From Mactromeris polynyma (Eukaryota; Mollusca; Bivalvia; Venerida; Mactridae), in contig JASFXZ010000035.1 of the NCBI GenBank assembly GCA_032209605.1, positions 1,803,001 to 1,867,000 of the forward strand: DNA of 64,000 bases, read 5' to 3'. The position numbers and the translations under genes were made by a program. Numbering within the stretch: position 1 is the stretch's first letter; each line of letters begins with the position of its first letter. Shown piece after piece: positions 1 to 12,700 of this stretch. Under the pieces are notes generated by a model. The model was not told the DNA's origin, ran no database searches, and saw only the letters and a list, made by a program, of their open reading frames with translations.

Positions 1-662
1 ATAATTGACATGAGACTAAAAGATCATACCTGCCCTCTGTACCAAAACAAACATATGTCTACCTTTTGTTTACAGTGAAAGGAGACGGACTAAAAGCTTT
101 GAGAGGACATGACTGCCAATCTGACGGTATCAATTTCGAACTCTTGGGGAGTTTTATGATATTTGTGACAATTTTACTGATGATGATGCATCCAAAGTCA
201 TTTGCTCTCCACCTCTGATTCAAGTGGAGATGTCAAAGAACATGCTAGCGCTGGTTGGTAACCCTGGTAACCCTGGAACAGTTGAAACACGACTGAAAGT
301 CGTACACAACTGCAATTCTTTTGAAAAACTGCGTATGAGACTGTGTATGAAAGATTAAGTTGTTACAGGGAACGTCACATACAGGGAATGTCTCCCCACA
401 CAGACCCCAGGGAAACAACAGTCTACAATACATTGAGACTGATGAGGTGCAAGGATAAACATGTATGGGAATAGGGGTGCAAGGAATGGTCTGGCAGACC
501 ATCAAAAACAACTAAAGAAATTGTAGGGGGACAACAATGGGAAAAAGGTTTGAATGGATGGAATAAATCATGGAACAAACAAAGGATGTTAGTAACATTT
601 TACCATAACTATCTTATTCATATAACAAAACCAAAATGCAGCCTTATATATCACAATATTAC
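1..662 (-). other. Intron 11 of the ARM-TIR gene (left end open)
   Basis: No exon of the missing TIR C-terminal part could be found here on either strand. Positions about 384-560 are a dispersed repeat whose relative is at 19330-19770; the shared blocks are CCCACACAGA(C/T)CCCAGGGAAA and GGTGCAAGGAATGG-like sequence. Confidence 0.6.
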
Positions 663-798
663 CAGTTCTACAGTTTGGATTGTGTTTGTATTTTTCGGAC
701 ATGCATACAAGTACAATAGCTGAGTTTTCGACTGCATGAGCCATGCCGTCCAAGGTGGAATCTTTCTCAATATCTATCCACATAGCATAACCTTCAGC
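663..798 (-). CDS. ARM-TIR exon 11, TIR domain middle part
   Basis: Encodes residues 700-744 plus the first base (G) of the next codon. The acceptor is TTCCTTTTCAG|GCTGAA and the donor ACTG|GTAATA. It carries AEGYAMWIDIEKDSTLDGMA (strand B and BB-loop area), AVENSAIVLVCMSEKY and NPNCRT. In this family the position after CRT is often Glu, and the split codon starts with G, which is compatible with that. The Glu would be the counterpart of the catalytic Glu of NADase TIR domains, but the decisive codon is off the window. Confidence 0.93.
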
Positions 799-3700
799 CT
801 GAAAAGGAATACAAGGGTAGGATTAATAAAGTGATGTTTTGCTTCCTGAACAGGAATTTAAATTCTAAATATAGTAACACACTTCCTGATCAGCAATTAA
901 AATTCTAAATATAGTAACACACTTCCTGATCAGCAATTTAAATTCTAAATATAGTAACACACTTCCTGATCAGCAATTTAAATTCTAAATATAGTAACAC
1001 ACTTCCTGATCAGCAATTTAAATTCTAAATATAGTAACACATACATCGAGGATTGGTACATGATAATCTTAAATTCATTCATTTACAACTTATTCTTATT
1101 ACTGTTGATGGCTTCCTGGGCTCTGAACCAAAACTAGCTCCTAGATCAGGGATTGTAAAATTCGAACTTAGCCCTCCTTAATACAAACAGAGACATAGAT
1201 GCCATTACAACACAATGCAAGGCATCTTGTATATTTTAACAGGTTTTAAATCTTCACAATAGTGTGAACAACCGTTTTATTACTTCAATAGACAACCATC
1301 AATACCATACCAGAATGTTCTTAGAGTTGATTTGAAAGAAATTATACATGAAGTTATTACTCTGCCTTCTCTGAATTAAGTGGGTAAGATGCTTTGTGCA
1401 GGCACAGAACAAATAAGCACACATTGGAAACCAATGAACACTTGTTTATCCGACTAACGCTTATATGTATTAAACAACTTACTATGAGACCACAGAGGGA
1501 GACTCAAAAATATACAAGTACAGTTATAAGAAATGCAATACAATAAAATGTGGTACGCTTACACGTAATTTGTCGCGTAGTTCCAGAACTTCGTCTTTGT
1601 CCGACCATGAGTAACTGAGAAATATATGGGACTTTGTAGCGGCAGGTTTCGGTCCTACAATAGAGTACATGGTACATAGGTTAAAATGTTACAAGAGCAA
1701 TATATTTGGAACATAAACAGTACAGAGGTGCTTTTTTACTGGCCCAGTTTGGCCCCATTCTTGATGCAAAAATAGGGTCAATTTTTTTCCAATCTCACGA
1801 AAAAAAAAATTCACATTTGATTAATTTCGATTGAAAAATTACACAAATAACAGGTCAGACACATCAGAAGTACAAAGTTTTTATTCTGAATTATAATGAG
1901 TTCAAATATACTTGTTGATACATATTTTCAAAATCCCAATAAGAACTTAGAAAAACCCAAGAAAAAGCCCAGCATTATTTAACACTGGGCTTTACTGGAC
2001 CATACTCCCAATTTTCAATTGGAGGTTTATATTGGTACACAGATGTCAGATGGACAATAATGAATAGAAAGAAGATTCAAACATAAATTGAAACACCCAG
2101 ACAAGGAACCCTCAGCTTGGAAATTCCCATTTAATTTTCTAAAGAATTAAGTGATGTAATCTTTTATGATGTTAAAAAGTGCCAGAAAGGCATAGACGTT
2201 GTAAAACTCCATTTGAATTGTCATTTTTGGGTCAAGCAAGGTGATTTACTTTCAAAATATAATAATATCTGAAGAAAATACCAATCATTACTATCGATAA
2301 GTTACATTGTTTTCTAAAAAGACAAAAAGTAAGAACATGACTATTGGTGCTTCTCATTTGGTAACTAAAACAAAGCTTGAAATGTGGCATACAATGTGAA
2401 CTATGGTCGACACTCGCAATAGATCAAAAGGACCAGATAGTCTGTTACAGTCATGACCAATACTGAAAAACTCACTAACAATTGACTGACAATTAAAAGG
2501 AGTTATACTATGTTAGAAAAGCAAAGACACATTTAGCAGAGGAAACAATATGGCAGAATACTAATAGAACATATGGAAAAAATGTTATAAGTAGAACAAG
2601 AAGGTTTCAACTACATTAGGGAAATACAAAGCAGCAGGATTGTTATATATACTTTAATAAAGCAAACATTGCAATATCCAGCGATGAAAAAGACATCAAA
2701 CTACATCTTCAAGCTTTTGTCCAGCTACAACATCAGCAAGTGTAAATGTAAAAATTTGGTGGTGATCTTGATGATCACTTTACTGACAAAATTAATGAAA
2801 GCAAGCTACTAGAATCTTAGTGTAAGAACGAAAGCAAGTGTGAGACAGACAAAGCAGGAGTGAAACACAACAGACCAGCTTGTTACTGACAAAACTAATG
2901 AAAGCAAGCTACTAGAATCTTATTGTAAGAACACAGAGCAGTGTGAGACAGACAAAGCAGGAGTAAAACACAACAGACCAGCTTGTTACTGACAAAACTA
3001 ATGAAAGCAAGCTACTAGAATCTTATTGTAAGAACACAGAGCAGTGTGAGACAGACAAAGCAGGAGTGAAACACAACAGACCAGCTTGTTACTGACAAAA
3101 CTAATGAAAGCAAGCTACTAGAATCTTATTGTAAGAACACAGAGCAGTGTGAGACAGACAAAGCAGGAGTGAAACACAACAGACCAGCTTGTTACTGACA
3201 AAACTAATGAAAGCAAGCTACTAGAATCTTATTGTAAGAACACAGAGCAGTGTGAGACAGACAAAGCAGGAGTAAAACACAACAGACCAGCTTGTTGTTT
3301 AATGGATTGGTGAATGATGCTGATTTGGATTAGGCAAAATGGGAAGGTGCAAAAGCATATGGAATTTGGTTGAGTGAAAAATATTTTCTCAGTAAATTAC
3401 AATGCAATAGTACAATTGAAGTTGAAGCGAAAACAGGAATGAGAAAATTGGGGTGTTATTCAAGTATGTTTCCTTCGAAGAGCAAATTTGTTACCGCAAA
3501 TATACAAATTTATACAACCAGGTTTGAATATAATTATATGGCTTTGATAGTTTTCTTTGATAGTTTTCTTACAGCTCGTTCTTGGAGAACTCAATGCCAG
3601 CAAAAATACTTCACCTTATGGCTTTTATGTCTGAACTTTTAGAACTTAGTTTCAGCAGAGTGGTACAAAAGAACCAAAACTGGGGGATGGTAACACTGAC

Positions 3701-6700
3701 AGATTTTTGACCCACAAACACTTGACAATTAAGTCTGGATCCCTCCTGACCAAGTTTTAGACTTTAATCAACCAGAGGTCTGGAGCGCATGAACTGTCAA
3801 ACACTGCCACAAAGCAAGCACCCAAAAGAAAGTGAGCTACTGAGGCAGGGCTCAAATCAAGGACCTTCCTCGATACTACAAGGTGTTAAATCAATTAAAA
3901 TGTAGATAACAAATTAACCTAATGCATAACAGTGCAACAATGCTTCGACTTACTCATTGTTAGTGGACAACTTACTGTAAGGAGCGTCTGGATTGTTAGC
4001 TGCCTCTGACAAAAATCAATATTTCTATTTATAGAATCTACTTCTAGAAACTGAAGCTATATTTAGTAACTATTTATAGACTCTACATCTAGAAACTGAA
4101 GCTATATTTAGTAACAATATTTCAATTTATAGATTCTATTTTTAGAAATTGAAGCTATATTAAGTAACAACATTTCAATACACTGCAACTCCGTTATACC
4201 GCGATCGGTGGGGTCCAAGGACTCGCGATCGCGTTATATCCGACCGCGGTATAGAGACAGAATACCAACTTACCCCACCCACTCAATATAGCGTTGTGCG
4301 TACTATGTTTTCGTATATTTCGTATTTGTTTTAACAAATATGTAGAGGATAATATATAAAATGTATGTATGTGTCATTATTTGAAACTATTTCAAAACAA
4401 AACTCATTAATTATTTAAAACAAAGCTAAAATATGATCATTTCTCTTTCGAAACCGCGATATTTTGGCGGTGTTTGTATTATTTGTTACCCGTGAAAATT
4501 ACCCCCTGTGACACTCGCGCAAAATACATGTGAACATTGCAGATTTAGAGTGAGAATTAATTCAATAATTATATCTAATTGTATTTTCGTACCTATCGAT
4601 ATTTATCCGTTATTCACCAGAACAAAAGAATAATCCATCGCGTATAAATGTTGATTCGACTAACAATCACGCGTGAAAAATGCGATGGCCTACAGTTTTT
4701 GCACCACGCCTGGTCGTATCTATATTACATACGTCTAATAAAGCATTTCACGTCAATCAAAATGTGCATTTGACAAAATCAACACCCACGACGGTCGTCC
4801 TCTGAAACTATAAGGCGACGCGGCGCCTTTGAAGTCTGCGAGTAGAACATTTTCCACGTGCGTCGCATCAAACATTGGGTCGACAACTTGATCTAACAAG
4901 TCAAGACGCGGCACCTTTGTAGTCTGCGAGCACATTGTTTTTGACTAGCAGCACTTCAAAGATTCCGTGCCGATCGAGTTGTCCGCTTTTGCATTGACTT
5001 AACTTTTTTTTGTGACAGATCGAGAAATAGTCGACCGACAATCTAGTAGGTATGTGTGAACAACAAGTGCTGTACATATTAATCGTATTTAGCGCATCCG
5101 GATACCATTTAGTTTATTGAGGATTAACACTGCTTTGTTCCATGATTGACATCGCCTACTGTCATTCATTCAATTAAAAGAAATCTCGCCGGTTTGCGAT
5201 CATCTAATTGGTCAAGGTAAGGAGAATAATTGAACGTGGGCGTGTTAGACTCAACATCAGCTACTCCAGTGACGTCATAGATTCAGCACAATCCAAGGTC
5301 AAATTACGTTGATGTTTATGAAATGTGTTAAACATTAGAAGGTGACATTTGTGTAAATATTTATGGTTATCATAATTGGACATATATCTTTTATGGTGCG
5401 TATATTCAGTTTAAGTAATCTTGTTGATTCGCGATCGCTTAGTAAAATAAAATAAAAAAAAGCATGTGATTACGCGAAAGAGCAGACAGCAAATCGCGAA
5501 AAAATACGATTTTGATCAATTTTTTCTTCCTTTTTTGACAAATATTAGGATTTTTCATGAAAATAATCGGGAGCCACGACGACATCGCGTTATAATGGAT
5601 ATCGCGCTATATCCGACCGCGGTGTAACGGAGTTGCAGTGTATTTCTATTTATAGATTCTTTTTTTAGAAATTAAAGCTATATTTAGTTACAACATTGCA
5701 ATTTATCGATTCTATTTTTAGAAACTGAAGCTTTTTAGTAACAACATTTTAGTGAGTATTAGTTCAATGGAATAGCTCACAGAAACTAACAAAATAAGGA
5801 TAAATAAGTATCATTAGATGCATTATGAGAATCTAAATCGGACTAATGCCACATCTGTAAATGTGGTCATGCTTTTTAAAGAAGAAATGTTTTAAACAGA
5901 TTACATATTTTTAATTATAATTACACATTTCTCAAATAGCTGACACAATATTACATACACATGTTCCCATAACTCTCAATATTATTTTCTTAAGTTGGTA
6001 AATGTCTGTGAAAACATACACCTAAAATTTTTTTTTTCAAATCTGTAAATATAATTTCTGATTAAAATAAATCAGGATAGCAGCAAATTACCAATGGCTT
6101 TCAAATGGATTCCAACCAGTTGAATAAATTAGATTTGATTTATTTCCCCACCCACTACCTAACCAAACAAATGTTATAAACTCAAAATATTTTCTCACCA
6201 ATATGAAAGTAATGTTTTGTTATAAAATATAGTTATAATGTTGTACACACTACTAACGTTACCCCTTCACATTTGTTATCTTCAAATCAAACTGACAATG
6301 AAATATGAAAATACTAATTGTAAGTGCACATGGTATGTTAATTGGAATCATACATTTTGTTTGTGTTCATTAAGCCATTTTTTTACTTACAGTGGCCAGT
6401 TGACCTGACCAGTTTTCCTGGAATTAATTGTCGACCAGTACTAACATGCTCTTCTGCAAGCAACTGACAACTTCTCCACATGTTGAAAGAAAGAGAATAA
6501 GTTGCAACAGGGAGGACATGACTGTAGCCAATGTCACAGAAGAACATAACCAGCACAACCCGTGTATCAAACTCGGCTCCACCAACCTAGCTAGCCAGGC
6601 AGTGTATCAAACTCGGCTCTACCAACCTAGCTAGCCATGCAGGCTTGGAATTATACTAACAAAAAATGCAATAATACAAGGGATCTCCTCCACCACAAAA

Positions 6701-9700
6701 CACTTCAGAAGATATTCAAGAGAGGTAAATTGGTTGAATATTTCGAGAGCATTCAATTCGAACATTGAAGAGAAGTTATAGCTCCAGATGAGCAGCTCTA
6801 GGGCCTTATTCACAAACATCGGAAAATGGAAACTCAGACTTTAAAAAGTAAATGTTTTCTTTTTGTTCCAATGTTTTTATTACAATTCATGTTTTAACAG
6901 AAATTGGCAAAGGAGTAGATTGGATAAGAACTATTATTCTGATAAACTTTCATTAGTTTAGATTTAACCTTAAAGAAAGGGCTGGCGAATTTGAAATTCT
7001 AAGTGTGAGTTTCTGTCTCCATATGTTTGTGAATGAAGACCCAGAATAGAAGGGAGGGCATACAATTATCATTCCTACCTACCTAACCTTGAATGGAATG
7101 TGAAGGTGAAACCAAAGTAGTTTCAGTTTGACCAAAATTCAAAAATTACAGATAATGTAAAGTCAAAGTCAAAATGGATGAGAATTCAAAATAAGCTGAA
7201 TTGCAAGAAAAAGGGGATTTGTATGAGCAAGGAAAAGGATAAAAAGCTTTCTTGTGACATAAGGCATTCATATTTAGGAAAATGTTTGAATATTTTAGGT
7301 AAAGGGAGAAACAGAAAGCTAGAAGTGCCATGGATTTAGATAATATGGATTAGGAACAACGTTTCAATTGAAGCGGACAACGAAATCAGAACAAGATTCA
7401 AAGAATAAACTTCCAAAAACAAAATAATATTAAAGGCAATTATCACCATTTTTATCTCTTGGTATTATTTTTATAATACAAGTTTTCCATTTTTTGAAAA
7501 CAGTTACTGATGATAATGGTTGAAACTTTGGTAACTTAAGGCTTGTATAAATCGGTACAATATCACTCTCTCATCAGGATTTGCTTCACTCAACGGGTTT
7601 GCTGACAAAGTTTGGCCAGAGTTTTTATATTTTTCGTTTTACGGGAGCGCCTTACCTTAATATTGCAAAACCCAAATAAAATTCAAATTCGTAAAAAAAT
7701 TTTATTTCATCTGCCGCTCGTTCCGTCTACCTCCAATAGAAAATAAAATTAGTGCAACTTAGCCTAAAATTATTTTCACAAGAACGTAAATTTTATGCAC
7801 CAACTGGATCAGACAATTACCGTAAAACAAAAATATAAAAACTCTGGCCTTATCAACAATCAATCCAGATATCAATGCCAAGGTTTTTCTAACAGAATGA
7901 TGAAGACCATATTATTGTACCAGTAATTTTCCACATCTCAAATTGTCCTAATTAAGTAATACTAAAATATATCGTATTTCAAGCCATTGGTATCAAAGAA
8001 TTTTATATTTCCTGTGACTGAATTTCGATGTTCTTCATACAACACATCTCTAATTCCGAAAGCAAGCCCTTCTCCCAGTTCGAAGACAAATAACTGAGAT
8101 GTTTGATTTGTGAGCACAGCGAAAATCAGCCATTTTTCTTATAATTTTTGCAAAGAACTGTGGGTAATATGAAGAAAAACTGCCATTTTTCTTATAATTT
8201 TTGCAAAGAACTGTGGGTAATATGATGAAAAACTGCCATTTTTCTTATAATTTTTGCAAAGAACTGTGGGTAATATGATGAAAAACTGCCATTTTTCTTA
8301 TAATTTTTGCAAAGAACTGTGGGTAATATGATGAAAAACTGCCATTTTTCTTCTAATTTTTGCAAAGAACTGTGGGTAATATGATGAAAAACTGCCATTT
8401 TTCTTATAATTTTTGCAAAGAACTGTGGGTAATATGATGAAAAACTGCCATTTTTCTTATAATTTTTGCAAAGAACTGTGGGTAATATGATGAAAAACTG
8501 CCATTTTTCTTATAATTTTTGCAAAGAACTGTGGGTAATATGATGAAAAACTGCCATTTTTCTTATAATTTTTGCAAAGAACTTGTGGGTAATATGATGA
8601 AAAACTGCCATTTTTCTTATAATTTTTGCAATGAACTGTGGGTAATATGATGTTCCGTTGTTCCCAATCTATGCATATCGGAGTCCATGGACTAAAGTTA
8701 AGGTAAATACTGGGAATAGTACAAATAGAGAAATTCTTAAAAATATAATGTTCTTAATAATAATATAAGAAAAACAACATCTGGTTTCTGTGAAACAACA
8801 TTAAATATTTATATTTATTACTGTACAGAGAACTGGTAGTGATTGATACAATAGAAACATAGAGTAAGACATTTGAAGCTTATCAGTGATTTACATTATT
8901 TTACATCAAGCAAATTTTAATTCACAAATAACAACAGAACAATCAACAGAATATTTTTCTGCCTTGTTCTGAAAAGTCAGCTATATTGATAGGCAAATTT
9001 CCTTAATGTTTGTAGGGAATATAATGTAAGTAATGATAAAATCAAATCAGATATATAAAATAACTTTTTCGTTATGTTCATGTGGGCAGTTGGCTCAGAA
9101 AGTTGAAGAAAAAAAAGTTGTCACATGCACTTTCTATTGGTATTTTCTCAATTATCACATATTTGGGAATTACTCTTAAAAGTGCTTATCAGTTTTGCCT
9201 TTCAAAATGGCGGACAATTAAGAACAAGGGAGGTAAATATTGTAGATGTGGGAACTCTCTATAGTCATCAATACTAAGGTAGGTAATCACATGATACATT
9301 TTTTTTTATTCTAATGGAGGTTATTAATTTTTTTTTCAAAACTAAGGGAGGTAATCACAAAAAATGTTTCCAAAATAAGGGAGGTAATAACTTACTGGTT
9401 TCTCTTGATATGTCATTCTCTCCCTTGATTATCCACAACGATCCACTAGCATTTTGTTGTACACTTTTATTCGTAGTTTCTACGAGCTTCTCGAGCGTAG
9501 TTATGAGATCACTATTAGCTAAAAATGAATCGCGAACTTCTTTGTCAAACGATAAAGTCCAAATAATTCTTGCAGCAGAACTTTGTTCTCTAACGTCTTC
9601 ATTTTGTAACATTTTAAGGATTAACGGTATGCCACCTTCATCTACAATCTGTAAAATACACAAATCATTGTCCATACAACTTTACGTATCTATTGTCTTC

Positions 9701-12700
9701 ATTTCGTTGTCAAGGTAGAATTGCAACAATATATAGTAAGGCATAGTCTTTTTATCAGACAAAGTCATTTTTTATTCCTATATAAGTGTATTAATCAAAT
9801 GCCAGCTACTTTGCCTAATTTCAATCATTTTCACACAAACATTTCGCAATTCCATGGGATTGAATTTACCCAGTCCAGTGAAAAATGCAAATCCAATAAG
9901 CACTCATAGGCAATATCGAGGGTTCAATACAAGACTATCGTAACTCCTATATAAATACATAGGAGTTACAATAGTCTTCCACTAAACCCTTCAGTTACGA
10001 TAGTCTTCCACTAAACCCTTCAGTTACGATAGTCTTCCACTAAACCCTTCATATTATATTTCAAAGTATTTCATAAACTACAGTAAAAACTGGTGTCAAT
10101 GATAATACACTTGTATTTTATGAAAGTGTTAATAACAAAGCATTGTAATAGCAAAAATACATGTTTAAACCATTGTTAGTGAAAGAATTATCGATGGAAA
10201 AAGCCTTTTGATTTCAAACACTTAGTCCACAATTGTAAACCAAAAATCCCAATCAATTAACACGCCAACAATCAATATAGTCCAAGATAAACACAATAAT
10301 ATTTCATGCCCACGTAAACAAAGAACCAACAATGTTTTCCAATCTACATATTTTTTTTAGATAAGTTCTTTGGAATTTTGAATGTGTACTAGAATTATGG
10401 TCAAATGTAATTGGGCTGATTTTGTTGGAATGTCAGTCTATTATCTATTAACTTTATCCACACTTGCCTTCATTTTGTTGCTATCATTCACGGCTAATTT
10501 ATTCAACCCTTCCGTCAATTCTTGAGGTGTGAATCCTTTATATCGTCTCCGAGGCAGGTTGATGGCTTTGTCAATCCACCCAACAATGTTATGTATGGTT
10601 CCTGGAAGAATTGAAACCCCAAACACAGGAAATAATTTGACATCACATGATCATGTGACTAACATGAGCACAACATCACAAGGTCATGTGACAAACAGGA
10701 GCATGAATACACAAGGTCATGTGACCAGCATGAGCACAACATCACAAGATCATGTGACCAGCATGAGCACCACATCACAAGATCATGTGACCAGCATGAG
10801 CACCACATCACAAGATCATGTGACCAGTTTGAGCACAACATCACAAGATCATGTGACCAGCATGAGCACAACATCACAAGGTCATGTGACCAGCATGAGC
10901 ACAACATCACAAGGTCATGTGACCAGCATGAGCACCACATCACAAGGTCATGTGACCAGCATGAGCACCACATCACAAGGTCATGTGACCAGCATGAGCA
11001 CCACATCACAATGTCATGTGGCCAGCATGAGCACCACATCACAAGGTCATGTGACCAGCATGAGCACCACATCACAAGATCATGTGACCAGCATGAGCAC
11101 AACATCACAAGATCATGTGACCAGCATGAGCACAATATCACAAGGTCATGTGACCAGCATGAGCACAACATCACAAGGTCATGTGACCAGCATGAGCACC
11201 ACATCACAAGGTCATGTGACCAGCATCAGCACCACATCACAATGTCATGTGACCAGCATCAGCACCACATCACAAGGTCATGTGTGACCAACAGTAGCAA
11301 AACATCGCAAGGTCATGTGACCAGCAGATATATGAATAAAGGACATTACATAAGTAGAAATAAAATATGGAATAAATTAAAAACATGACTTCAAGAAACT
11401 GAACAATGTATGAAAAAGAATGTGATATTATATCATAACTAGCATGAAAAACATTTTATTGTTAAAATTAACTTTTTCAAGCGTAAAAAAGTGGCTATTA
11501 CTGTAAGCCAATTATGACGTCACATTTTGTGTTATATTACTAGTGCACCATCGAAAATAATACATAGGTGTGATTAGGCATCTGAGACGTCATTTATAAT
11601 CCAGTACTTACGTGTTTCCACAATGATAGTTTTATTTTCCTCCTCGTCGACGATGTTAGCGATAGTGAGAGATGCTAAAATCTTCAACATCTCATCTTCT
11701 GAGTCAATAAAAGGCATTACGGTCTAAAATAGAGAACAGCAACAAAGAGTAGTACTACGTGTGCGGTATGTTTAAAAAACGCATGAAATACGGCAATAGA
11801 ATGGTATTTGTAGAATAAATTCTCGTTGGTTATCAGTTGTCTTCTCCGATGGACTCGCTACATGGTAGCTTCAAACCACACACATTGCATTTCATTTGAC
11901 TCAACAACCTTCTGTTGCTTTGATATTGTCATGTTTCTAAGCAGAATGTGGCTGATCTAAGACCTCAAAACAAAAGTAAAAATTGTAACAAATCACGAAA
12001 GATTTTCTAATTTATCATTTTGACACCAAACAGGGACTCACTTTATATGTTGATAATTCCAAATGCAGCAAATCCCTGCATTCTGATTGGCTTAGCCAAA
12101 GCGTTCACATTTATTTCTTACAAAAGGAATTTTTCACTGGCTTCATGGAAATATTCGGCTCTCGGGTAACTGTTTAGCAGTAACTCGGCAGAGCCTCATT
12201 CCGGCCGAAACAATTACCCTCGTTCCAGATATTTCTATCCGAACCTGAGCCAGTGAAAGATTCTTATAGTCTTACAGCCAATAATTTCACATAGATAGCA
12301 ATAACGTTTATCGTAATATGCAATATAATGGCAAACAAGGCCAGTCAAAGATAAATATGAAATTTTGTCAGCTACAATTAATTACGTAGATAAATCGGAT
12401 ATTTAAAATATAATCACAAATTCGGATGGCATTTACCTCTGAAGTTTTGTTTTCATCAAACAAATGTTTCATTCCAGAATTTCTCGCGATGTTGTGTAGT
12501 ATACTCAATGAGGCTTTAATCACATAAAATACATTCTGGAAAAAAACATGATAAAACATTTATATTCAAATAGTAATATTATGCACAGTTTCTGTTCCTT
12601 TTTACCAACTAAAATTGGAGGCTCCCATGACAAAACTTGTATTAGTGATGATGGTTACGATAGTTATGATGATAAGATGTCATCATTTTGTAGTTATTTT

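Larger units (their letters stand above)
1655..9395 (-). other. Intron 9 of the ARM-TIR gene, 7.7 kb
   Basis: Holds the 103-bp array, the 1.46-kb Tc1/mariner-like element, three inverted-repeat elements and the 53-bp array, each listed separately. Positions 1730-2040 contain a short perfect hairpin around 1965-1992 (AAGCCCAG...CTGGGCTT). Positions 2040-2780, 5750-6800, 7050-7610 and 8660-8955 show nothing recognisable. Confidence 0.7.
9649..10452 (-). other. Intron 8 of the ARM-TIR gene
   Basis: Contains the palindromic foldback at 9920-9989 and the 29-bp array; otherwise unremarkable AT-rich sequence. Confidence 0.7.

Noticed and set aside
4753..4935. Transposase remnant in the Tc1/mariner-type element
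   Set aside because: The 60-codon frame shows no DDE-type motif or resemblance to known transposases.
8129..8652. CRISPR array
   Set aside because: The 53-bp units are contiguous tandem copies without unique spacers, and the window is animal DNA. The same applies to every other array.
10659..11207. Minus-strand frame of CSCWSHDLVM repeats as an extra exon of the ARM-TIR gene
   Set aside because: It lies inside intron 7, is not in phase with exon 7 or 8, and is a by-product of the array.
10529..11287. Plus-strand open frame of 252 codons (HVTSMSTTSQG repeats)
   Set aside because: It begins antisense to exon 8 and then runs through the 33-bp minisatellite, whose stop-free period keeps it open. 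There is no splice or promoter context.
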